Shown in pieces: positions 1 through 8,446 of a stretch of 64,000 nucleotides of DNA. Every line of letters starts with the position of its first letter. Positions within the stretch are counted from its first letter, which is position 1. A program made the position numbers and the translations under genes. Under the pieces are notes generated by a model. That model made no database searches, had not been told where the DNA came from, and saw only the letters and a program-made list of their open reading frames with translations. This DNA comes from Planctomycetota bacterium (GTDB lineage: Bacteria; Planctomycetota; Phycisphaerae; UBA1845; UTPLA1): assembly GCA_016712275.1 (NCBI GenBank), contig JADJRI010000017.1, forward strand, positions 10,699-74,698, given 5' to 3'.

Positions 1-1
1 C

Positions 2-589
2 TGCAAAATTGGCGCGGGAACGATTATTCGCGAATGCGCCTCGATTCATCGCGGAACACAGCCCGAGTCGTGGACAATTCTTGGCGAGAATTGTTTTTTG
101 CTGGCGTATGCACATGTCGCCCACAACTGCGAATTGGGAAGCGGCGTGAAGCTCTATAACAACGGAACGCTGGCCGGACATGTCATCGTCGGCGACAACG
201 CGATCATCAGCGCCTACACCATGATTCATCAATTCGCACGAATCGGCGAGTTTGTCATGATTGGAGGCGGTTCGCGCATCACCAAGGACATACCCCCATA
301 CATGAAGGCATGGCGCGAGGGAACGATTCTGGGGTACAACGGCATCGGTCTGAAGCGCTCCGGGATTTTCTCCAGTGACGACGTGAATGAAGCGCGGACA
401 GGTTACAAAATGCTCTTTAGATCGGAATTGCCCATGAGCAAAGCCATAGAAGAATATTCGAAAGTTGCGAGCGGTCCGGTCGGCCGGCGACTCCTTGAGT
501 TTGTTCGAGGTCCGAGCAGACTGGGGATCGGCACCGGGCGCGGCGCAGAGGCGGCGAACGAGGATGCGCTTGAAGAGGCGGAGGCGTAA
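2..589 (+). CDS. lpxA: LpxA, acyl-ACP--UDP-GlcNAc O-acyltransferase, 5' truncated
   Basis: The reading frame is open from base 2, so the N-terminus lies outside the window. The product would add a hydroxyacyl chain to UDP-GlcNAc in the first step of lipid A synthesis in the cytoplasm. The visible part has left-handed hexapeptide repeats and the AHVAHNC segment that carries the catalytic His of the family (HIAHDC in E. coli LpxA), then a helical C-terminal part starting near PYMKAWREG. The last 25 or so residues are Glu/Ala-rich and longer than usual. An LpxA implies an outer membrane with lipid A. The related LpxD is less likely, because the C-terminal helical domain follows the LpxA pattern. 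Confidence 0.9.
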   Translation, partial: CKIGAGTIIRECASIHRGTQPESWTILGENCFLLAYAHVAHNCELGSGVKLYNNGTLAGHVIVGDNAIISAYTMIHQFARIGEFVMIGGGSRITKDIPPYMKAWREGTILGYNGIGLKRSGIFSSDDVNEARTGYKMLFRSELPMSKAIEEYSKVASGPVGRRLLEFVRGPSRLGIGTGRGAEAANEDALEEAEA

Positions 590-739
590 AACCTCCTGGA
601 ATTGGTTCTCGAGCAAGGGCGTCGCAACGGCATCGGTGAATTGAATCTGTTGGTCGGTTCGCCAGTTGTGGAATCCGATCCAATGCCGTCAAACGCAGGC
701 AATTTTTGACCGCTCGTTCAAAGGGAGTTTTTTGGGCAC

Positions 740-2066
740 ATGTCGCTGCTGTCTCGATATCTTGGTCCCAAGCAGGCGTTTGAAGGTGGCCTGTTTCTCC
801 CGGATCAGAAAGCGGAATATGCGCGTCAGCCGATTGAGACGCTTCCGGTGGATGGGCCGCTTCATGTGCCGTTGAGCCATATGGCTGATTGGTCGGTCGA
901 GCCTGTCGTTCGAGTCGGCGATCGTGTGCTGCACGGCTCTTTGCTGTCGGAGCCGTCCGGTTCCGCCGGATTGCCGGTGCATTCTCCCGTGTCGGGCCGC
1001 GTGACGGCTTTTTCCCGTGCCTGGACGCCGTATGACGGGCTTGTCCCATGCGTGACGATTGAACCGGACGAACGAAACGAAGTGCTGTCGTCGCGACACG
1101 GCTTTGAGAACGAATCTGTGATTGTGCAGTTGGCGCGGCATGGTGTCATGTGTCAGTCACCACGCGCTGCATTGCACGAATATCTTCATGCCGCCATCGC
1201 GCGGGGTGTCGGCGATCTCATCATAAACGCGATGGAGACCGAGCCCTATTTGGCGGCCGATCTGCGCACCGTGGTTGAGGAGCCGGGCCGCATTGTTGAT
1301 ACAGCGTGCGAGCTTGCGGATGCGCTCGGTGTCGTTCGGGCCATCATTGCGGTTCCATTTCGACATCGTCGCGTTGTTCGGCGGCTGAATTCCGAAGCCG
1401 AAGGGCGCGGCGTCGAAATCGTTGCACTGGCCGATGTATATCCGCAGTGCAGCCCGGTCTTGCTGGTGAAGTCGCTATTGGACCGTGAAATACCACCGGG
1501 CGGGGCGCCGCTCGATGTGGGTGTCGTCGTTCTTCCGCTTTCGTCGATTCGATCGGCCGCCCATGCTTTACTTGATGATCGTCCGGTGACGCATGCGGTC
1601 ATGACCGTGGCGGGCGATGCGATCCGGCAGCCGGGTGTGTTCCGCGTGGCCATAGGAACCCCGATCGAACGACTCGCGAACCGTCTGGGGCTCGCATCAC
1701 CGATGCATCAGGTGGTGTTCGGCGGACCCTTGACGGGTGTGTCGGTCGATAATCTGTCGACTGTCGTCACGTCGGAATGTACGGGTGCTCTGTTCTTCAA
1801 ATCGCGCGAATCGGTGTCTCCGGTACCCTGCATTCGCTGCGGATGGTGTGTTGAAGACTGCCCGATCGGAATCGCGCCGACGGATTTCCTGAAAAGCGAG
1901 TCGCGCTCCGCTGCTTCGGCGATGGTACTTTTGCAAGCCGACGCGTGTATCGATTAGTGGCTTGTGCACCCACGTGTGTCCTTCGCAGATTCCATTGGCA
2001 AAGGCCATTCGAGATGTTCGTGGACGGCGACCCATCCAATCACAACCTGCAGGCGCGACGCCGTGA
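740..2066 (+). CDS. rnfC: RnfC-like electron-transport subunit, one frameshift
   Basis: Peripheral subunit of a ferredoxin:NAD oxidoreductase-type complex. The N-terminal barrel-sandwich part is followed by a central NADH-dehydrogenase 51K-like domain and a C-terminal ferredoxin domain with CxxCxxCxxxCP at residues 364-375. The frame stops at 1957 just after ACID, where the second cluster should continue. One base later it continues as GLCTHVCPSQIPLAKA and ends at 2066. Removing the A near 1956 restores CIDCGLC, including the missing cluster Cys, so I read this as a one-base insertion. The stop overlaps the rnfD start (TGATG), indicating translational coupling. rnfA, B, E and G are not seen nearby. 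Confidence 0.82.
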
Positions 2067-3214
2067 TGATCATCGAGCCTCGGATGTTGGGTTCGCAGAA
2101 ACTGCTGGGTGCTCCGCTGCACAGGCTGAGCGGCCATACCCACCGGCACATTGTCCGGGCGTGGTTGATGGCTGCGAGCGTCATGGGGCTCATTGGGATC
2201 GTGCTGTACGGCCGGGCGGCTCTATGGGTTCTACTTACTTGCGTTGCGGCCGCGGTTGGCGTCGATACGATTTGTTCGCTTCTATCTCGAAATCGCACAC
2301 CGGGACGAACGGAACGTGCGGCGCTCACGGGCCTGCTGCTGGGGCTCACTTTTCCGGCAACGATACCCTGGGCTGTTGCGACCTTTGGCGCGGTCGTTTC
2401 GATCCTGATCGGCCAAGTTGTTTTTCAAGGCACACTGCAGCCGGCGCTGGTCGGGCGTGTTGTCGCTCAGTTTGTCTTTTCGGGATATCTTTCGTTGGGC
2501 GGAGCTCTGGCCTATTCGCCTGTGCTCACTCCCGGCCATGTTTTGATGGGAGACATTCGCAGTGCAGAACGCGTGGCGGACTATCGCGGGTGGATCGAGT
2601 CGCAGGAATCAACAACATTTGAAGCCTATGAACTCGAACGTCCTGTTCAGATCCTGCGCCGATTTGCGGTCAGCCAGGTCGAGCCCGATGGCGATTTGCG
2701 ATACACCCCGCTGATTCGGGATTTGTTGCCGCCATGGGAGGATACCATTTTCGGCGTGGTGCCGGGCGGAATCGGCGAAACCTGCACCGTCGGGCTGATT
2801 ATCGTTGGGCTTTATCTGATTCACCGCGGCTTCCTGCGATGGCAATTGCCGTTAACGGTGCTGGCATCCGCGGCTTTTGCACTTTCAATTCTGCCGGTGG
2901 AAATCGCCAGGGACTACCGATGGTTTCCCGCATTGGAGTTCGAACAGGACCGCGCTGTCGGCATGGCGTACATTCTCTATCATCTCACGTCCGGCCAATT
3001 GATGTTGACCGCTTTTCTACTCGCGGGAGATGTGACGGCCTCGCCCATGCGGGTTCACGGCCAGATACTCTATGCGGCGGGCATCGGCGTGATCGCCGTG
3101 TTCATGCGCCTCTACGGCGTCCTCGATGGGGAGTGCTATTGGGCGGTTCTCATCATGAATGCGTTTGTTACAACCATTGACCGACAGATTCGAAGGCCGG
3201 TGCTTGGAACTTGA
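2066..3214 (+). CDS. rnfD: RnfD/NqrB-like membrane subunit
   Basis: Multipass inner-membrane protein of 382 residues paired with RnfC. I chose the ATG at 2066 because it overlaps the restored rnfC stop as TGATG and the protein then starts MIIEPRML. Features matching RnfD/NqrB are ALTGLLLGLTFP near the second helix, QPALVGRV, the segment PGGIGETCTVGL, and GDVTASP towards the C-terminus. The Thr of DLRYTPL sits where the flavin-attaching Thr of the family is expected (xATPL), but the surrounding motif is degenerate. The protein would carry flavin and contribute to ion-coupled electron transfer. Family membership is fairly sure; which complex it joins is not. Confidence 0.78.
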   Translation: MIIEPRMLGSQKLLGAPLHRLSGHTHRHIVRAWLMAASVMGLIGIVLYGRAALWVLLTCVAAAVGVDTICSLLSRNRTPGRTERAALTGLLLGLTFPATIPWAVATFGAVVSILIGQVVFQGTLQPALVGRVVAQFVFSGYLSLGGALAYSPVLTPGHVLMGDIRSAERVADYRGWIESQESTTFEAYELERPVQILRRFAVSQVEPDGDLRYTPLIRDLLPPWEDTIFGVVPGGIGETCTVGLIIVGLYLIHRGFLRWQLPLTVLASAAFALSILPVEIARDYRWFPALEFEQDRAVGMAYILYHLTSGQLMLTAFLLAGDVTASPMRVHGQILYAAGIGVIAVFMRLYGVLDGECYWAVLIMNAFVTTIDRQIRRPVLGT

Positions 3215-3348
3215 TGGATGCGGCATGGGGCGGGAGGGGTGCATTGTTTCCGGGACCGGGAGATTCACTTTCTTGGATTCGTCAGTATTGGGGCGTAATC
3301 TTGTATTGAATTCTGAATCCAACAGGGACGTTGTCGGAGATGGGGAAC

Positions 3349-4434
3349 ATGGATCTATCGGCCATACTTCGTTTTGCCGTGACAAATGGGGCATCGGATA
3401 TTCACCTGCAGGCCGGCGCGCAACCGATGCTGCGAATCCAGGGCAATATGCGGCTGCTGGGTCTGCCGGGCATCGAAGAAGCCGAGGCGCGCCGGACAAT
3501 AGCAGAGTTGCTGGCGAGCGTGGGCGCGCCCGAAATGGACGGGCAACTGATCAATGGGATTGATTTTTCATATTCGGTTGCGGGTATCGGCCGGTTTCGC
3601 TGCAGCGCGTTTAGTCAATTGAATCGAGCGGGTCTGGTGATGCGAGTGATATCATCCGCTCCGCCGCCACTCGCCTCGCTGAATCTCCCGGCTGTGATTG
3701 AAGACATTGCTCTGGAAGAGCGCGGCTTGGTGCTGGTCACGGGTACGACCGGCAGCGGCAAAAGCACGACACTGGCCGCCATGATCGATCTGATCAATTC
3801 GGTTCGCGCTTCGAAGATCATCACGATCGAAGACCCGGTCGAGTTTGTGTATGAAAACAAAAAGTCGCTGATCTCACAAATGGAAGTCGGCCAGGATACG
3901 CCGTCATTTGCCCAGGGCCTCAGACAGGGTTTGCGACAGGACCCCGACGTCATTGTCATCGGTGAGCTGCGCGACCTGGAAACGCTTCGCATCGCGCTGC
4001 AGGCGGCCGACACGGGACATCAAGTGTTCGCGACGGTTCATAGTTCGAATGCGTGGCAAACCGTCGAGCGGATTATCGCGATGTTTCCGCCCGCGGAGCA
4101 TCGGCTGCTTTTGTCGCAATTGGCCAAGTCGATCGAGGCGATTGTTTCGCAGCGGCTGGTGACATCCCGCGAGGGACCGCGGTGGCCCGCCATTGAGATT
4201 CTGCGCGGCACGCCGGTAACGGAAAAGTTCATTCTCGAGAACAAGCTGCCGGAATTGTCTGACTACATCGCGGGCGGCGAAGCCGGCATGCAGTCGTTCG
4301 ATCAACATCTTCTTTCGCTTTACAACGAAAAACGGATCACAGGCACGCAGGCGCTGCGTTGGAGCACGAATGCGGAAGCGATGTCGCTGGCCATGCGGGG
4401 GATTCGACGCGTTGGGGGCGGTGTGAAGTCCTAG
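3349..4434 (+). CDS. pilT: PilT/PilU-type twitching motility ATPase
   Basis: Hexameric AAA-like ATPase that retracts type IV pili at the cytoplasmic face of the membrane, 361 residues. The PAS-like N-terminal domain starts MDLSAILRFAVTNGASDIHL, typical of PilT. Walker A GTTGSGKST is at residues 132-140, the Asp box IITIEDPVEF follows, then Walker B with VIVIGELRD near residue 201 and the His box GHQVFATVHSSN. The ATG at 3349 is preferred over an upstream TTG and an ATG at 3340, because GGAG lies 9 bases before it and the protein then begins as other PilT proteins do. The C-terminus lacks the AIRNLIRE motif of classical PilT, so a PilU-like paralogue is possible. Confidence 0.88.
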   Translation: MDLSAILRFAVTNGASDIHLQAGAQPMLRIQGNMRLLGLPGIEEAEARRTIAELLASVGAPEMDGQLINGIDFSYSVAGIGRFRCSAFSQLNRAGLVMRVISSAPPPLASLNLPAVIEDIALEERGLVLVTGTTGSGKSTTLAAMIDLINSVRASKIITIEDPVEFVYENKKSLISQMEVGQDTPSFAQGLRQGLRQDPDVIVIGELRDLETLRIALQAADTGHQVFATVHSSNAWQTVERIIAMFPPAEHRLLLSQLAKSIEAIVSQRLVTSREGPRWPAIEILRGTPVTEKFILENKLPELSDYIAGGEAGMQSFDQHLLSLYNEKRITGTQALRWSTNAEAMSLAMRGIRRVGGGVKS

Positions 4435-4582
4435 ATTCATGGTCCGAATCGGTTCGCAGGCTGACTCTGGGGCCGCGAAAGACGAATTCGGCCTCACTTT
4501 ACAGTAATGTGACGATTGGCGGCCCATTATCGGGTCGATTTGAGTTGCCCGGCTCACAATCGAGACGATATGATCTATCAGC

Positions 4583-4957
4583 ATGTTGCGACGCGCGTTT
4601 TCATTTGGTTTGGCATTCGCCTTGCTTGCACCACCGGTGTTGTGCATGGGCGGTGTCTTGCTGCATGAATGTCGCGCCGCCTGCTGTGATTGCAAGGACG
4701 CTTGCGAGACAGCGAAGGACGACGGCTGCGGACATGAGTCCCAGTGCGCCTCGGATCCCTGCAAGGATTTGGTTCGATCGTCGGCAAAGCAGTTTGAGTC
4801 AACCGATGAGCTTCTTCAGACCTATCAGTTGGTATTTGTAGCTTTCACCGCCGATTGTGCGGTCGTCCTCACCCGGGCTTCGCTTTCCAGCTATCCGGCG
4901 GACTATTCCGGGGCGAGCCCCCCAACCTCCGATCTCGTCCTGCCACTTCTGATTTGA
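4583..4957 (+). CDS. Small Cys-rich exported protein of the RND operon
   Basis: A 124-residue protein with an N-terminal signal sequence (MLRRAFSFGLAFALLAPP) and a Cys-rich stretch near residues 30-60 (ECRAACCDCKDACETAKDD, then CGHESQCASDPC). It is followed 190 bases later by the outer-membrane channel of a metal-efflux system in the same orientation. I infer a periplasmic metal-binding or sensing role from the Cys density and position. The family is not recognised. The C-terminal third is hydrophobic and Ser-rich. It may be cotranscribed with the efflux genes. Confidence 0.6.
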   Translation: MLRRAFSFGLAFALLAPPVLCMGGVLLHECRAACCDCKDACETAKDDGCGHESQCASDPCKDLVRSSAKQFESTDELLQTYQLVFVAFTADCAVVLTRASLSSYPADYSGASPPTSDLVLPLLI

Positions 4958-5148
4958 TCCCCCGGTTTTGTTCGGATGTACATATTCGTGCGCACAATGT
5001 ATGCGCGCGATCCGTCTCTCTTTGCATCGGGCGAATCAGCGGCTGCTGATGGCTTCGTGCATTGATGCCGAAGAACTGTCGGGGCGGCTTCGCCAAGGCC
5101 ATGAATCCCAGTGCATCGTTTGTTGCCGGCATTCACAGGGGAAACTGT

Positions 5149-6666
5149 ATGCTTCAAAAACTGAAGGGCTTGGTTGCGCTGGGTGCGGCATGGAGCGTCA
5201 TGGCCGGCTGCGTGAGCGTCAATCCATCAGCCGACTATGGACAGACCGGCGATCGGGTTCGCGGCGCTATTGGCGACTATGAAACCTATGACCCCGCCCG
5301 CGAAGCCGAGTTGGATCGTCGCGTTGAAGAAATTGTCGCTGACGGACTCTCGCTGGAGGAGGCCGTTCAGGCGGCACTCCTGAATAATCCTTCGCTTCGT
5401 GCGACGTATGCAAGTGTGGGCATGGCGCGGGCGGATGTGGTGCAATCGAAGCTGCTCGCGAATCCCGTCCTGGGCCTTTCGTTGCAGCTTCCCGAAGCGG
5501 GGGGGCGGGCCAACCTTCAGGCCAGTTTGGCGCAGAGCATTGTGGAATTGTGGCAGATCCCCGTGCGAACCAAGGCGGCCGAGCGGGCCATGGACGAGGC
5601 GATTCTCCGCCTGGCCGACGAGGCGGCCCGGCTGGCGATCGAGGCGAAAATGTCATACTGCCGCGCGGTGGGCATGGACGGCGCTCTGGCGATCGCGCGT
5701 GAGAACCGGACATTGGCCGAAAAACTGGTGGATGTCGCGCGGGCCAGACAGCAGGCCGGCACCGTGGGCGAGCTGGATGTAAATCTGGCGCGGGGCACGC
5801 TGCTGACCGCGGAGTTGGATGTGACACAGGCACGGCTGGATGCGTCGACGGCGCGGCGAACGCTGGCAACGGTGCTCGGTCTGACGCTGTCGGCGGAATC
5901 TTTAATCCTGACGAGCGGACTTGAGGAATCGTCCGTTGGCGCTGTGGATGCGGAGAATGTCGTTGCTACGGCACTGGCGTCGCGGCTGGATCTTCAGGCG
6001 GCCGATCGCGCCGTCTCGGCGGCGGCTTCGCGCGTCGAGTTTGAATATGCCCAGGTGTTTCCGGAAATTTCCCTCGGTGTGATGCTGGAACGCGGCGAAC
6101 GCCGTGCCCAAAAGGGACGAAAGATCATCGCCGACACACTCAAGTCGTCCGTGGCCAGCGGCACGTTTACGGCCCCCGATATTCAATCCCGGGGTGAACG
6201 AAATCTTGAAACGCGAAGCGAGATTGACGCGATTCTGGGGCCGTCGCTTTCGCTGGAACTGCCGATTTTCGATCAAAATCAGGCGCAGATCGCGAAAGCG
6301 CGGTACGAATTCGAACAGGCCGCCAAAACCTACGAAGCCTTGCGGCGATCGATCGTTCAAGAGGCTCGGCAGGCGGCGGACAGCGCGTCGACAGCGCGGG
6401 ATGTGTCAAAATTCTACGAGGAAAGCTTGCTGCCGCAGGTTGAAAAGAGTTTGGAATTGTCGCGGGCGACCTATGAGGCGGGGCGAACATCGCTGGTCAC
6501 CGTGCTGGAAGCGCAGCAGGCGCTGTTGGGCGCGCGGCGCGCGGCGGTCGCGGCCAGGCAAATCGCCGCGGTGACAGCCGCCACCCTTGAGCGCGTCGCC
6601 GGAAGGCCGATGGCTGATCTGCTGAAACCGACAATCGAGCCGGCGTCACAGGCAAGCGAGCCTTGA
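5149..6666 (+). CDS. CusC/CzcC-like outer-membrane efflux channel
   Basis: TolC-family outer-membrane factor of 505 residues that forms the exit duct of a tripartite RND pump. The start at 5149 is chosen because AGGGGA sits 6 bases upstream and the protein then begins with a lipoprotein signal (VMAGC lipobox). Two repeats of the long coiled-coil OEP domain follow: GLSLEEAVQAALLNNPSLRA opens the first, and SRLDLQAADRAVSAAA opens the second. The tail contains AGRTSLVTVLEAQQALLGAR, a classic OEP signature. It is followed by the adaptor and pump genes in the order C-B-A. Substrate specificity cannot be read from this subunit. Confidence 0.9.
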   Translation: MLQKLKGLVALGAAWSVMAGCVSVNPSADYGQTGDRVRGAIGDYETYDPAREAELDRRVEEIVADGLSLEEAVQAALLNNPSLRATYASVGMARADVVQSKLLANPVLGLSLQLPEAGGRANLQASLAQSIVELWQIPVRTKAAERAMDEAILRLADEAARLAIEAKMSYCRAVGMDGALAIARENRTLAEKLVDVARARQQAGTVGELDVNLARGTLLTAELDVTQARLDASTARRTLATVLGLTLSAESLILTSGLEESSVGAVDAENVVATALASRLDLQAADRAVSAAASRVEFEYAQVFPEISLGVMLERGERRAQKGRKIIADTLKSSVASGTFTAPDIQSRGERNLETRSEIDAILGPSLSLELPIFDQNQAQIAKARYEFEQAAKTYEALRRSIVQEARQAADSASTARDVSKFYEESLLPQVEKSLELSRATYEAGRTSLVTVLEAQQALLGARRAAVAARQIAAVTAATLERVAGRPMADLLKPTIEPASQASEP

Positions 6667-6745
6667 GGGTGCCTCGCGAGTTGCATTTTCTGTGGCGATG
6701 AGAGTGCCTTCCGCGCGAAGGCGATGAAAGATTGAATGGAGCGAG

Positions 6746-8329
6746 ATGATGATAAGAAATGCAATGAGAATGTCGGGTTTGGTGGTCGCGGTCGTGTTCG
6801 CGGCGATGCCCGCGTGTGACACCAATTCGGCACCCACGACTTCACGCCCGTCTGCCGAGACTCATCAGGAACAGGGTAATTCGCACGCCGGCCACAACCA
6901 CGGGCCCGATGAAAAACACGTTGCGGACGAATGCGGCGCTCATGGCCTCGCGTCATCCACATGCCCGTTTTGCAAACCGGAATTGGTCCCCGCTGGCGGC
7001 ATGTGCGGCGAGCATGGCGTGCCCGAAGCTTTGTGCTGGATTTGCCGGCCGGAGTTGAAGGCTTCCTACGAGCGCCTGAATGACTGGTGCGGTGGACACG
7101 ATCGGCCGGAGAGCCTTTGCTTCATCTGCAATCCGGAGCGCGAGGCGATTGTCGCGAAAATCATGGGCCTCTCGACGGGCGGGGTTTCCGCCAAATCCAT
7201 CGATGTGTCAGAGACGCCACGATCCCAACGGGCGCCGGCCGTTCATTGCTCCACAACGGGCACGCAGGTTCGATTGGCCTCGACTGCCGTTGCAGCAAGC
7301 GCCGGCTTTGCGTTTGATGTCATCGAGTCACGCGAGATATCGCAGACTCTGACTTGCAATGCGGAGATCGCCTACGACGCCAATCGCTATGCACGCGTGT
7401 CGCCGCGCGTGTCGGGGGTGGTCCATTCGGTGTTGAAGGATGCAGGCGCGTCGGTGATCGCGGGCGACGTGCTGGCGGTGGTCGATTCGGCGGAGCTTGC
7501 GATCGCGAAGGCGGAGTTTTTGCAGGCCGTCGAAACAAAAAAGCTGTGGGAAAAAAACCATGACGCCGTGCATGCCCTTGTCGAGCGCGGCATCGCCGGC
7601 TCGCAGGAGGACCTTGCGGCGGAGAACAAGCTGGCTGAAGCGGGCATCAATTTCTCGAAAGCGACGCAGCAACTGAAGGTCTTGGGCCTGAACTCGGACA
7701 AGATCAGCGAGGTGGAATCGTCGCAGGATACCAGCCCGCTGCTCTCGTTGACCGCGCCGTTCGAAGGTGAAATCGTGGAACGATCGGCGGTGATCGGCGA
7801 GACGGTTGATTCATCGAGGGCGCTGTTCACGGTGGCCGACACGCGGCTCATGTGGGCCGAGCTGGATGTCTATGAGCGGGATATTGCCCTGGTCCGCGCC
7901 GGACATCCGGTCGTGGTGTCGGTCGATGGGCTTCGCGGCGAGAGCTTCGCGGGGAATGTGACATGGGTGAGCCGGCAGATCGATCCCAAAACGCGCACGC
8001 TGCGGGTGCGCGCGGAATTGGCGAACGAGCACGGCGATTTGCGTGCCAACATGTTCGGCAAAGCGGAAATCACCGTGCATGATCGCGAGGCGCTTGTGGT
8101 GGTGCCCAAGTCGGCCGTGCAGTGGGACGGATGCTGCAATGTGGCGTTCGTGAAGGCCGACGAAACGACCTTCGAACCGCGCAAGTTGAAACTTGGCATC
8201 GAGAGCGGCGATTACATTCAGGTGCGCGACGGCCTTAAAGCGGGTGAAACCGTGGTCACACAAGGCAGCTTCATGCTCAAGACGGAAATCATGAAGAGCA
8301 GCATCGGCGGCTGCTGCGAAGCAAAATGA
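6746..8329 (+). CDS. CusB/CzcB-like RND adaptor with three Cys/His modules
   Basis: Periplasmic membrane-fusion protein of 527 residues linking the pump and the outer-membrane channel. It has a lipoprotein signal (AAMPAC, lipid Cys24), a His-rich linker (HAGHNHG), then three near-identical CxxHx6CxxC modules: C63-H66-C73-C76, C87-H90-C97-C100 and C115-H118-C125-C128. The HlyD-type lipoyl, hairpin and barrel domains follow from about residue 190 (RVSGVVHSVLKDAG, then RTLRVRAEL). Two more Cys pairs occur near the end (WDGCCN and GGCCEAK). The Cys/His content points to soft or transition metal export. The triple module is unusual and probably binds metal before transfer to the pump. Confidence 0.88.
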   Translation: MMIRNAMRMSGLVVAVVFAAMPACDTNSAPTTSRPSAETHQEQGNSHAGHNHGPDEKHVADECGAHGLASSTCPFCKPELVPAGGMCGEHGVPEALCWICRPELKASYERLNDWCGGHDRPESLCFICNPEREAIVAKIMGLSTGGVSAKSIDVSETPRSQRAPAVHCSTTGTQVRLASTAVAASAGFAFDVIESREISQTLTCNAEIAYDANRYARVSPRVSGVVHSVLKDAGASVIAGDVLAVVDSAELAIAKAEFLQAVETKKLWEKNHDAVHALVERGIAGSQEDLAAENKLAEAGINFSKATQQLKVLGLNSDKISEVESSQDTSPLLSLTAPFEGEIVERSAVIGETVDSSRALFTVADTRLMWAELDVYERDIALVRAGHPVVVSVDGLRGESFAGNVTWVSRQIDPKTRTLRVRAELANEHGDLRANMFGKAEITVHDREALVVVPKSAVQWDGCCNVAFVKADETTFEPRKLKLGIESGDYIQVRDGLKAGETVVTQGSFMLKTEIMKSSIGGCCEAK

Positions 8330-8446
8330 GGCGGTCGGCGAATGCCAGTATGGCGGCATTTTTCCGAAATCGAAATTAAGTTAATGCACGACCGGCCGCG
8401 TCCGTCAGGCGCGACTGCCAGGGTTGTGACCGGCAAGTGGTGAACC

